Origin: Io17-Chloro-G2 sp034428715
GTDB lineage: Bacteria > Chloroflexota > Dehalococcoidia > Lucifugimonadales > UBA3495
DNA: 14,302 nucleotides
Direction of reading: 5' to 3'
Assembly: GCA_034428715.1 (NCBI GenBank)
Contig: DAOUHE010000291.1
Span: 1 to 14,302, forward strand
Part shown: in pieces, positions 1 to 5,984 of the stretch
Position numbering within the stretch: position 1 is the first letter of the stretch
Layout: every line of letters starts with the position of its first letter
Notes under the pieces: generated by a model
What the model was told of the DNA's origin: nothing
The model's input: only the letters and a program-made list of their open reading frames with translations
Database searches by the model: none
Position numbers and translations under genes: made by a program

Positions 1-1
1 C

Positions 2-202
2 ATCGGCCGTTTTCCCCCGCGCCAGGACCAGTTTGTCACCGACAGCGGTCTGGAGATAGACGCCCTATATAGCCCGGAGAACCTGGCGGATGCCGGGCTG
101 GACTACCGGCGGGATGTGGGATTTCCCGGCTCAAGGGGTTTGCCGTTGAAAAGGGGCCAGAGGGAGCATCGCCGGTTGTTGGATAAAATCCCATCGTCAT
201 AA
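2..202 (+). pseudogene. Methylmalonyl-CoA mutase N-terminal fragment, 5' end outside window
   Basis: An open frame enters from the left edge and stops at TAA 200-202, giving 66 visible residues. It contains FVTDSGLEIDALYSPENL followed by LDYRRDVGFPG, which matches from memory the N-terminal entry segment of methylmalonyl-CoA (acyl-CoA) mutase large subunits, where a T-x-SG-x-E...LYTPEDL...DY..DLGYPG pattern precedes YPFTRG and the TIM-barrel substrate domain. After GFPG the match ends abruptly: the YPFTRG...YRGR segment is missing, the next residues are basic and unlike the family, and a stop follows 23 residues later. None of the three forward frames over 120-202 restores the motif, so this looks like a truncated remnant or rearrangement breakpoint, not a simple frameshift. 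It could also be the end of an unrelated or fused protein; the upstream part is not visible. Confidence 0.5.
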
Positions 203-418
203 GGGTGTTTTGGGCTATACCGACGGGCGTGCTGTGTTATAGTTGAAGGTGCCGCAATAAAATGTGGCTGAGCCGGCATGAAGTATCTTTCAAACCATCG
301 TCTCCCGAACCCCTGGCCCGGCCTGCAAAACGACCGTAAACCCGATTGGTATCCCTCCACTGGATATCCCGGTTCCCCCAAGCTAAGAGCCGGCGGATTC
401 TAAAAGGACACGCCGTTA
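203..418. other. Non-coding stretch between the mutase remnant and plsY-like gene 1
   Basis: No convincing gene, RNA gene or strong terminator is visible. A minus-strand open frame reaches across 103-381 but overlaps the mutase-like frame, is rich in Arg/Pro/Gly and matches no family. The only clear signal is the ribosome binding site AAGGA at 404-408, 10 nt before the GTG start of the next gene. No good -35/-10 pair was found for that gene. Confidence 0.5.
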
Positions 419-1114
419 GTGCCTTTTGATTTTGATTTGATAGAAAGGACCCTGGTGGCCATGCTCATCGGCTACCTGCTCGGGTCCATCCCCTTTGCAC
501 CCCTGGCGGGCCGCCTGAAGGGTGTCGACGTTTTCACCACCGGCAGCCGCAACGCCGGCACCGCCAACGTCTATTGGAACATTGGCCGACGCATTGGCGT
601 TCTGGTGTTTGTGGGCGACGTAGCCAAGGGCGCCTTGGCGATAATAATAGCTTGGTGGTTGTTGTCGTTAACGGGCTCCGTGGTTCTATTGGTGGGGGCA
701 GCCGCGTTGCTTGGCCACTGGAAGTCGTTGTTCGCCGGATTCAGAGGCGGCGACGGCATGGCCACCATGATCGGCCTCTTTGTCACCCTGGTTCCGCCAT
801 TGGGCCTGCTGGGACTGGCTTCGGGCACCGCCGTTGTCCTGATACGCCGGCGGTCGGCCCTGCGATCGGCCTGGGGCATGGCTTTCGGCATGTTGGTGAT
901 GCTATCGCTGAGCCTTTACTACCAGATAGACCGTCCGATGGTCATGGGCCTCGCCGGCATGGCCATGTTGGTGTTGTCTAGAAGCATCATAGGGCACCAA
1001 CGGCGGGGGAGCCTACCCACCGAGGACGCCATCACTTTGGACCTGGATCTTGACCTGGATCTGGAATTGGCAGACGAATCAGACCTTGGTCCTACCGCGC
1101 CGGAAAACAGGTAG
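419..1114 (+). CDS. PlsY-like glycerol-3-phosphate acyltransferase family membrane protein (paralogue 1)
   Basis: 231 residues from a GTG start with AAGGA 10 nt upstream. PlsY proteins are inner-membrane enzymes that move an acyl chain from acyl-phosphate to glycerol-3-phosphate, the first step of phospholipid synthesis. Seen here: an N-terminal membrane segment ending in GYLLGSIPFAPLAGRLKG (about 18-35), motif 1 as TTGSRNAGTANV (41-51), several further hydrophobic segments, and motif 2 as FRGGDGMAT (108-116). The usual motif 2 is GGKG; here the lysine is Asp112, and motif 1 reads GSRN where GSGN is usual. The C-terminus carries a soluble acidic tail with alternating Asp-Leu (207-217) encoded by a duplicated 12-nt unit. 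A second paralogue lies at 5285-5959. The family call is secure; given the altered motif 2 lysine, activity is uncertain and it may be a specialised or inactive paralogue. The gene is convergent with the TPR gene, with 42 nt between the stops. Confidence 0.8.
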   Translation: MPFDFDLIERTLVAMLIGYLLGSIPFAPLAGRLKGVDVFTTGSRNAGTANVYWNIGRRIGVLVFVGDVAKGALAIIIAWWLLSLTGSVVLLVGAAALLGHWKSLFAGFRGGDGMATMIGLFVTLVPPLGLLGLASGTAVVLIRRRSALRSAWGMAFGMLVMLSLSLYYQIDRPMVMGLAGMAMLVLSRSIIGHQRRGSLPTEDAITLDLDLDLDLELADESDLGPTAPENR

Positions 1115-1156
1115 GTCCAACCCCGGCGCACCCGCCTTCGCGTTAATGTCTCCCAC

Positions 1157-2344
1157 TTATCTTTCACGGTTTTCTTTCAAAGTACGCAGCTTCAACACCC
1201 ACCCCAGATTGTCGTCTCTGGCCGCCTCGCTCCGCAGGCTGGGTTCCAGGTCCACGGCTTGCTCCAGATGGACCAGACATTGGTCTAGGTCGCCCGCTTT
1301 GGCGTGCAGCCTGGCGGCGTTATAGTGGGCAGCGGCGAACTTCGGCGCAATGGCAAGGGCTTCCTGGTAGTCACCCAAAGCCCCCGGTAGATCGTTCAAT
1401 GCTTCCAATGCGGCTCCCCGGTTGCTGATGGCTTCTGCAAAATCGGGGCGCAGCGTCATGGCTTCCCGGTAGTCTTCCACGGCCTTTTGATAGTTGCCGT
1501 CCACGTCATGCGCCAAGCCCCGGTTGTTGAAGGCTTCCGCGTCGTCTGGGGTCAGATTGATGGCCTCGGTATAGTCGTCTATGGTCTCTTGGATGTGACC
1601 CAAAAAATAATGGGTCCTGGCCCGGTTAAAGTAGGCGTTGGAATTCTCTGGGTTACACCGCACCGCTTCGGTATATGCGGCGATGGCCTCTTCATGGCGG
1701 TCCAGCTCATCCAGTGATGCGCCTAGGTTCAGGTGCGCGTTGGACAGGGTGGGATGCAGCGAAATCACCAGGTTGAACTCGGTCACAGCCTCTTGGTGGC
1801 GGCCCAAACGGGCCAAGACCACTCCCCGATTGTAGTAGGCCTGAAGGTAATTGGGGTTAGATTCGATGGCCCGGGCATAGTCGGCCAAAGCCCTATCTCC
1901 TTCATCCAGGTCGTCGTAAGCATTGCCCCGTTGGTACCAGGCCTCCGCCATTGCCGGGTCTGTCTCCACCAGGTTCGTGAATGCCTGCACCGCATCGGCC
2001 AGGCGTCGCAACCTCAAATAGCACAAACCAAGGTTGAACCCGGCGCTGGTGTCGGTGGGGTCCGTTTGAAGCAACCGTTGATAGGCATCAGAAGCGGCCT
2101 CGAACCGGCGAACCGAGAAACAACCATTGCCGTAAACCAGGGTCGAGGAACGGTCTCTAGCCGCATCGTCGGTGGACCATTTCTGTTCAACCTGATCCAG
2201 GTTGTCTAGCACCATTCCTATGGAATCGCGAATATCTTGTGCCAAGCGGTTGCCTCGGGGCCGCGCCGCCAAACGGTCTAAACCTATAGCGTTGTCAGCC
2301 AGAAGAACGGCCAGCTCATCCAGAAAACCCTCAAATTTACTCAT
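1157..2344 (-). CDS. Tetratricopeptide repeat protein with nine TPRs
   Basis: 395 residues from an ATG at 2344. Residues 1-65 form a non-repeated N-terminal region rich in Leu and acidic residues. From about residue 66 to 370 there are nine consecutive 34-residue TPR units, with typical pattern positions such as A-x-x-x-x-N-x-G, a small residue before the conserved Y/F, and a Pro closing each unit (DP, NP, HP, TP, RP, AP, EP). TPR superhelices bind other proteins; the partner cannot be told from sequence. There is no signal peptide or membrane segment, so it is probably cytoplasmic. An in-frame TAG lies just upstream, which fixes the ATG as the earliest start. No Shine-Dalgarno is visible. 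A possible -10 (TATCCT on the minus strand, 2353-2358) lies about 8 nt before the ATG, which would make the transcript essentially leaderless; this is speculative. The gene is divergent from the glutaredoxin-like gene. Confidence 0.9.
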   Translation of the reverse strand: MSKFEGFLDELAVLLADNAIGLDRLAARPRGNRLAQDIRDSIGMVLDNLDQVEQKWSTDDAARDRSSTLVYGNGCFSVRRFEAASDAYQRLLQTDPTDTSAGFNLGLCYLRLRRLADAVQAFTNLVETDPAMAEAWYQRGNAYDDLDEGDRALADYARAIESNPNYLQAYYNRGVVLARLGRHQEAVTEFNLVISLHPTLSNAHLNLGASLDELDRHEEAIAAYTEAVRCNPENSNAYFNRARTHYFLGHIQETIDDYTEAINLTPDDAEAFNNRGLAHDVDGNYQKAVEDYREAMTLRPDFAEAISNRGAALEALNDLPGALGDYQEALAIAPKFAAAHYNAARLHAKAGDLDQCLVHLEQAVDLEPSLRSEAARDDNLGWVLKLRTLKENRER

Positions 2345-2401
2345 ACATAACTAGGATACCATGCAAGCCTAAGATTGGGCCGCACCCAGCCTCTATCCAG
2401 G

Positions 2402-2430
2402 TTGAAGGGATTTGGCAGCACCATTACAAT
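2402..2430 (+). promoter_or_regulatory. Sigma-70-type promoter for the glutaredoxin-like gene
   Basis: TTGAAG at 2402-2407, a 17-nt spacer, then TACAAT at 2425-2430 (4/6 and 5/6 matches to the housekeeping consensus). The predicted transcript would start near 2437, about 60 nt before the TTG start at 2499. The gene's ribosome binding site AAGGGAG (2486-2492) lies 6 nt before that TTG. Confidence 0.55.
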
Positions 2431-2498
2431 GATGTAAAGGAAATGCGGCGAGTTAAGAGCATTACAAAAAAGAACCAAGGAACCCAAGGGAGTCTACA

Positions 2499-2738
2499 TT
2501 GACACAAGGGAATCAGTCAGCAAACATCATCTATACCCATCCCGATTGCGCTTTTTCGGCAGCAGCCAAAATGGATTTCCGCCATAGAAAGGTAGATTAC
2601 GTGGAGATCGATGTCTCCATAGAAACCGATAAAATCCCTGATCTGTTAGCCCTGTCCAACGGCGAGCGTCTAACCCCGGTGATCGTAGAAAACGGTGTGG
2701 TCACCCTGGGGTTCAAAGGCGGATCTTGAGACTTTTAG
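2499..2738 (+). CDS. Uxx-star-type glutaredoxin-like protein, probable selenoprotein (TGA 2727-2729 read as Sec)
   Basis: The protein has a thioredoxin/glutaredoxin-like fold by pattern: beta strand NIIYTHPDC, a C17-A-F-S20 motif after Pro15, a second strand VDYVEIDVS, and LTPVIVENG containing the Thr-Pro turn (59-60) that gives the cis-proline of this fold. It ends GFKGGS and then TGA at 2727-2729. The frame continues GAC TTT TAG, so reading through gives a C-terminal Sec-Asp-Phe-stop. This is the arrangement that gives the 'Uxx-star' glutaredoxin-like (seleno)protein family its name (recalled, not looked up). With TGA as a stop the product is 76 residues; with Sec it is 79. A hairpin placed like a bacterial SECIS follows at 2738-2759. 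The start is TTG with AAGGGAG 6 nt upstream. A redox role is likely from the fold; the substrate is unknown. The Sec reading is an inference from frame, family pattern and hairpin, and needs selenocysteine machinery elsewhere in the genome. Confidence 0.75.
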
Positions 2739-2759
2739 CCGCGGGCCAGTTAGCCCGGC
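2738..2759 (+). promoter_or_regulatory. SECIS-like hairpin 3' of the recoded TGA
   Basis: GCC (2738-2740) pairs with GGC (2757-2759). After a 2-nt bulge GC (2741-2742), GGGC (2743-2746) pairs with GCCC (2753-2756). The apical loop CAGTTA (2747-2752) contains the G-U expected in a bacterial SECIS loop bound by SelB. The loop begins 17 nt after the TGA, within the spacing I recall for bacterial SECIS elements. No T-run follows, so it is a poor terminator. The stem is short and folding was judged by eye. Confidence 0.45.
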
Positions 2760-2822
2760 ACATTTAGATCATCCCGGAGTTGACAACTAAAAACAAACCA
2801 CAATCGCGCTGACACCTGCTTA

Positions 2823-2851
2823 TTGTTCCAAAGAGAGCGCAATGTTAGCAT
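2823..2851 (+). promoter_or_regulatory. Candidate recA promoter
   Basis: TTGTTC at 2823-2828, a 17-nt spacer and TAGCAT at 2846-2851 form a weak promoter whose start point would fall just before the LexA box at 2864. A perfect TTGACA also occurs at 2780-2785 but has no recognisable -10 at 16-18 nt. Which one is used cannot be decided from sequence. Confidence 0.3.
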
Positions 2852-2863
2852 TCAGCAACAGTT

Positions 2864-2877
2864 CGAACTAAAGTTCT
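2864..2877 (+). promoter_or_regulatory. LexA/SOS box upstream of recA
   Basis: CGAACTAAAGTTCT holds a perfect GAAC-N4-GTTC dyad (GAAC 2865-2868, GTTC 2873-2876), the core of the Bacillus-type LexA (DinR) operator. It lies 20 nt before the chosen recA ATG, in the 5' leader or near the transcript start, where LexA would block transcription until the SOS response. No lexA gene is in the window, so the operator call rests on the motif and its position before recA. Confidence 0.65.
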
Positions 2878-2897
2878 ACCACGATGAAAGGGGCAAG

Positions 2898-4004
2898 ATG
2901 AAGGGAATGGACGACGACAAACGTGCGGCATTGGAAATCGCTCTAGAGCGTATCGAGAAAGACCACGGAAAGGGCGCGGTGATGCTGCTGGGAGACATCC
3001 GTGACCAACTGTCCAACGACGCCATACCCACCGGGTCACTGGCGTTGGACGTGGCCCTCGGCATCGGCGGTATCCCCAGGGGACGGGTCACGGAGATATT
3101 CGGGGGAGAATCAGCCGGTAAATCCACATTGGCAATCCACATAATGGCCGAAACCCAACAGTTGGGGGGGACTGCGGCCTACGTCGACGTGGAACACGCA
3201 ATGGACCCCAGCTACGCCGCCAATTGCGGCTTGAACCTAGATGACCTCCTGATCGCCCAACCCGATAGCGCTGAGCAGGCCCTGGACATCACCGAACAAC
3301 TGGTCCGCAGCGGCGCGGTGGACACCATAATCGTCGACAGCGTGGCCGCTTTGGTGCCTCAGGCGGAGATCGACGGAGACATGGGCGACAGTCATATGGG
3401 ATTGCAGGCCAGGTTGATGTCCCAGGCCCTGCGCAAACTAACCTCCGCGATCAACCGCTCCCACACCGCCGTGGTTTTCATCAACCAATTGCGGGAAAAA
3501 ATAGGTGTCTCCTACGGCAATCCCGAGGTCACTCCTGGCGGCCGGGCCTTGAAGTTTTACAGCTCGGTCCGCATCGACCTGCGGCGCATCGAGTCCATCA
3601 AGCAGGGGCCTGAAATCACCGGTAACCGGGTGCGAGCCAGGATAGTCAAAAACAAGGTGGCGGCTCCCTTCCGTGTGGCCGAGTTCGATATCATGTTCAA
3701 CCAGGGCATCAGCAAGACCGGTGACCTGTTGGAACTGGGCGCCAACAAGGGCATCATCAAGAAGTCCGGAGCGTTTTACTCTTACGGAGACACCAAATTA
3801 GGCCAGGGAAGAGAGAATTGCAAGGAATTCTTGAACCAACACCCCGAGATCGCGGATTCCATCGAAGCAAGGGTCAGAGAGCAGATGGCCGCTCCCCAGG
3901 AACAACCCGGTACCAAAGCGGCTGCCTCCCAAGCGTCTAGCAACGGGACCGTTTCAGAGGAGTTCTTAAAGTCAGCACCGGCAGAAAGCGAAAACCAGGA
4001 ATAG
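2898..4004 (+). CDS. recA: Recombinase RecA
   Basis: 368 residues from ATG 2898. RecA forms ATP-dependent filaments on single-stranded DNA, catalyses strand exchange in homologous recombination and triggers LexA self-cleavage. Visible motifs: the N-terminal DKRAALEIALERIEK, Walker A as GGESAGKST (about 69-76; many RecAs have GPESSGKTT), the catalytic Glu in VDVEHAMDP (Glu99), Walker B TIIVDSVAAL (Asp147), loop L2 region INQLREKIGVSYGNPE with G-rich PGGRALKFYSS, and the C-terminal GDLLELGANKGIIKKSGAFYSY. The tail after about 330 is low-complexity and poorly conserved, as usual. An in-frame upstream TTG at 2823 would add 25 unlike-RecA residues and put the LexA box inside the gene; ATG 2898 has AAAGGGG just upstream and was preferred. 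recX follows after 170 nt. Confidence 0.97.
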   Translation: MKGMDDDKRAALEIALERIEKDHGKGAVMLLGDIRDQLSNDAIPTGSLALDVALGIGGIPRGRVTEIFGGESAGKSTLAIHIMAETQQLGGTAAYVDVEHAMDPSYAANCGLNLDDLLIAQPDSAEQALDITEQLVRSGAVDTIIVDSVAALVPQAEIDGDMGDSHMGLQARLMSQALRKLTSAINRSHTAVVFINQLREKIGVSYGNPEVTPGGRALKFYSSVRIDLRRIESIKQGPEITGNRVRARIVKNKVAAPFRVAEFDIMFNQGISKTGDLLELGANKGIIKKSGAFYSYGDTKLGQGRENCKEFLNQHPEIADSIEARVREQMAAPQEQPGTKAAASQASSNGTVSEEFLKSAPAESENQE

Positions 4005-4051
4005 GAATTTCCAGGTTTAGTCAACCCTGCCAAAGCCGTAAGGATAACCAA

Positions 4052-4079
4052 ACCCTTCCCACCCTCAAGCGGGAAGGGT
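4052..4079 (+). terminator. Hairpin between recA and recX, possible attenuator
   Basis: ACCCTTCCC (4052-4060) and GGGAAGGGT (4071-4079) are perfectly complementary over 9 bp with a 10-nt loop, 48 nt after the recA stop. No T-run follows, so it is not a classical intrinsic terminator. It could act as a partial terminator that lowers recX expression relative to recA, as an RNA-stabilising 3' hairpin, or be a copy of an interspersed repeat. Confidence 0.45.
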
Positions 4080-4130
4080 GACACCCGGAGTATCCCCGAT
4101 CCACTGGCATTACCTCCACCGGCCCACTAT

Positions 4131-4166
4131 CAAGGGCAAACGCAAGGGCAAACGCAAGGGCAAGCG
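4131..4166 (+). repeat. Three tandem 12-nt repeats just upstream of recX
   Basis: Units CAAGGGCAAACG (4131-4142), CAAGGGCAAACG (4143-4154) and CAAGGGCAAGCG (4155-4166) stand end to end, the third with one change. They end 8 nt before the recX ATG, occupy the place of the ribosome binding site and each carry an AAGGG core. No start codon allows them to be translated in the recX frame. Confidence 0.85.
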
Positions 4167-4174
4167 GACGGCGT

Positions 4175-4801
4175 ATGAAGACCATTTCCCACCAGATACC
4201 TCAATCCTCTGAAGTAGATAGCCCACTCCAACAGCCAACGGACCTTCAGCTTGACGAAGCCGCGTTTGTCCAGGCCGCGTTTAACCAGGCCCGGGCGGTG
4301 GCGTTGAGATTCTTGGCCCACCGGCCTAGGACCGAGGCGGAGATAAGGCGGCGTTTGGAGCCGGCCAATACCAGCGACGTGGTGAACCAGGTGGTTGCCT
4401 GGCTACAAGGTCAACGGTATCTGGACGATGCGGCATTTGCGGCTGAATGGCGCCGTCAACGGGAGCTTCGCCGTCCCCGGAGCGAGAGTTTGATACGACG
4501 GGAACTGTCGAGGTTGGGTGTAAGCCGGGAAGTGGTTGAGACCGCATTGGAAGGGTTCGACGCCGGCGAAAACGCCTACCTGGCAGCCCAAAAACCCGCC
4601 GCCAGGCTAAAAGGCGCCGATCAGGCCCGTTTCAAACAGCGGCTGTGGGGATTCTTGCAGCGCCGAGGATTTAAGCCCGATGTCATCGGGATAACGGTCC
4701 AACGGCTGTGGGACGAGCTATCGGACCCGCTGGACTGCCATGTAGACGCCGATCCCAATGAAGAGCAATCCTATGATCCCGAAATTGAATGGCGAGAATA
4801 G
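4175..4801 (+). CDS. recX: Regulatory protein RecX
   Basis: 208 residues from ATG 4175. RecX binds RecA filaments and modulates or inhibits RecA activity. The RecX core is visible: ARAVALRFLAHRPRTEAEIRRRL (about 40-62), VVNQVVAWLQGQRYLDDAAFAAEWRRQRE (69-97), then the basic RRPRSESLIRRELSRLGVSREVVETAL and a third three-helix unit QRLWGFLQRRGFKPDVIGITVQRLWDEL. The first 30 residues and the acidic last 25 lie outside the core. Position directly after recA is classical. No strong Shine-Dalgarno precedes the ATG other than the purine-rich repeats. The last 84 nt lie antisense to the end of the convergent zinc-finger membrane protein gene, so one of the two C-termini is probably under little constraint. 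Confidence 0.9.
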   Translation: MKTISHQIPQSSEVDSPLQQPTDLQLDEAAFVQAAFNQARAVALRFLAHRPRTEAEIRRRLEPANTSDVVNQVVAWLQGQRYLDDAAFAAEWRRQRELRRPRSESLIRRELSRLGVSREVVETALEGFDAGENAYLAAQKPAARLKGADQARFKQRLWGFLQRRGFKPDVIGITVQRLWDELSDPLDCHVDADPNEEQSYDPEIEWRE

Positions 4802-5233
4802 CGAGCTAATTAAGAACGCCGCCACCACGGACCCGCCGGCTATCCACGCCAGCCCTGTACCCCTTTTGCGGTTGACCGCTAGGCTTATTAGCTCACCCCC
4901 CCCATAGCCGATGCCCATGGCCACCAATGATGGCAGAAACGGTATTCCCCGGAACACGAGATTGAAAATACCCCACAATAATCCTCCGCCCACGGCCACC
5001 GCCAGACCTACCCCTAGGGCTTTCGCGTAATAGGAAGGCGTCACGTCGAAAGTCGGCATCCTCACCGCTTTCCCACATTCCTTGCACCGGATACCAACGT
5101 GGGCCTGCACCATGCACTGGGTGCAAACGCTTTTGCCGCACCGGCTGCAAGCAAGCGCCGTCTCCACCTGGGGATGCCAGTGGCAGTGTAGAGTTTCCCG
5201 GCGGTCCTGCTCAATTTGTGATGATGGGTCCAT
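4718..5233 (-). CDS. B-box-type zinc-finger membrane protein, function unknown
   Basis: 171 residues from ATG 5233. The N-terminus carries a B-box-like zinc-binding pattern: Cys17, His20 (CHWHP), Cys29, Cys32 (CSRC), Cys37, Cys40 (CTQC), His45, Cys50 and Cys53 (CKEC), enough for two zinc sites. The rest is hydrophobic, with about four membrane segments near 72-94, 98-118, 126-145 and 150-167. The architecture (soluble zinc finger joined to a small membrane domain) occurs in bacterial membrane proteins such as some rhomboid relatives, but no rhomboid catalytic Gly-x-Ser or His is seen. It lies 51 nt after plsY-like gene 2 on the same strand and is probably the last gene of that cluster. It overlaps recX tail-to-tail by 84 nt. 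The function is not recognised. Confidence 0.75.
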   Translation of the reverse strand: MDPSSQIEQDRRETLHCHWHPQVETALACSRCGKSVCTQCMVQAHVGIRCKECGKAVRMPTFDVTPSYYAKALGVGLAVAVGGGLLWGIFNLVFRGIPFLPSLVAMGIGYGGGELISLAVNRKRGTGLAWIAGGSVVAAFLISSLFSPFNFGIIGLLFIGIGVYMAVQRVR

Positions 5234-5284
5234 TGCTCCGACCGATCCTCCGATCCATACTTGCCTGTTGTTCCAGTGGCGCCG

Positions 5285-5959
5285 TCAGTTGGCGCCTTCC
5301 TCGGCCCGCCGCACCCAATCGCCCCGATCGTCCACGTCCCGGTCCCGGAACAACCGGTTGAATAACACCTTTTTCCGGGACATGTCGTTGGGGAATCTAG
5401 TCCAGTTAGAAAGCAATCGTTTCAAGATTATCAGCGCCACCAAACACGCGCAATATATCGTCAACGAAGCCGGTCCGCCGGAGACCGTGGCCCATAGGGG
5501 CAATAGCGCAAAGGCGATCAATACCCACACTCCCGCGCTTCGGGTAACGACCCAGCCCCCCATTGCCACCGCGGCAAAGGCGCCAAGCAACAACGGTGAC
5601 AGCGCTAACAAGGTCCCAAACGCCACCACCACGCCACGGCCGCCTTGAAACCGCAGATATATAGACCAGTTGTTTCCAGCTACGGCCAACAGAGGCGCGG
5701 CCATAAGAAGAACGGAAGAGCGGTCCAAGCCTATCAGGTGATCCCCTATCCAAATCGGAGAGCCGCCTTTGACGAACAACTCGAATAGCACCAAAGGCGC
5801 CATCCAGCGTTTTCCAGTGACTTGATATAGGTTGGAGGCGCCTACGTTGCCACTGCCGGTCTTGCGAATGTCGACGCCCTTTACCAACCTGGCGATGATG
5901 TAGGCGGTGGGGACGGAGCCTACCAGATAAGAGTAAAGATACAGCCAAACCAGATCCAT
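5285..5959 (-). CDS. plsY: PlsY-like glycerol-3-phosphate acyltransferase (paralogue 2)
   Basis: 224 residues from ATG 5959. The same reading frame stays open further upstream to 6109, but that extension overlaps the PHP gene and is basic and non-membranous; PlsY proteins begin with a membrane segment, here YLYSYLVGSVPTAYIIARL. Motif 1 is canonical: GVDIRKTGSGNVGASNLY (28-45). Motif 2 is FQGGRGVVVAFG (104-115), with Arg where PlsY normally has Lys and Val-Val for Ala-Thr; the His usually before this motif is Asn. There are about five to seven hydrophobic segments and a basic C-terminal tail. This copy keeps motif 1 better than paralogue 1 and is the more likely of the two to make lysophosphatidate, using acyl-phosphate. 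It begins 25 nt after the stop of the PHP gene, consistent with co-transcription. Confidence 0.85.
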   Translation of the reverse strand: MDLVWLYLYSYLVGSVPTAYIIARLVKGVDIRKTGSGNVGASNLYQVTGKRWMAPLVLFELFVKGGSPIWIGDHLIGLDRSSVLLMAAPLLAVAGNNWSIYLRFQGGRGVVVAFGTLLALSPLLLGAFAAVAMGGWVVTRSAGVWVLIAFALLPLWATVSGGPASLTIYCACLVALIILKRLLSNWTRFPNDMSRKKVLFNRLFRDRDVDDRGDWVRRAEEGAN

Positions 5960-5984
5960 GACGCCCCCGCGCCCAATAGCGGCG

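Noticed and set aside
103..381. 92-residue minus-strand open frame at the left edge
   Set aside because: It overlaps the mutase-like frame, is rich in Arg/Pro/Gly, shows no family motif and has no convincing ribosome binding site.
574..981. 135-residue open frame on the plus strand inside plsY-like gene 1
   Set aside because: It is an out-of-frame reading of a recognisable membrane protein, dominated by Arg/Gly/His.
2823..2897. recA start at TTG 2823
   Set aside because: It adds 25 residues unlike RecA and places the LexA box inside the gene; ATG 2898 has a ribosome binding site.
4131..4166. Small CRISPR-like array upstream of recX
   Set aside because: The units are contiguous 12-nt tandem repeats with no spacers and there are no cas genes.
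5082..5648. 188-residue plus-strand open frame antisense to the B-box and plsY genes
   Set aside because: It spans two recognised minus-strand genes; Ser/Pro/Thr-rich composition is that of an antisense shadow.
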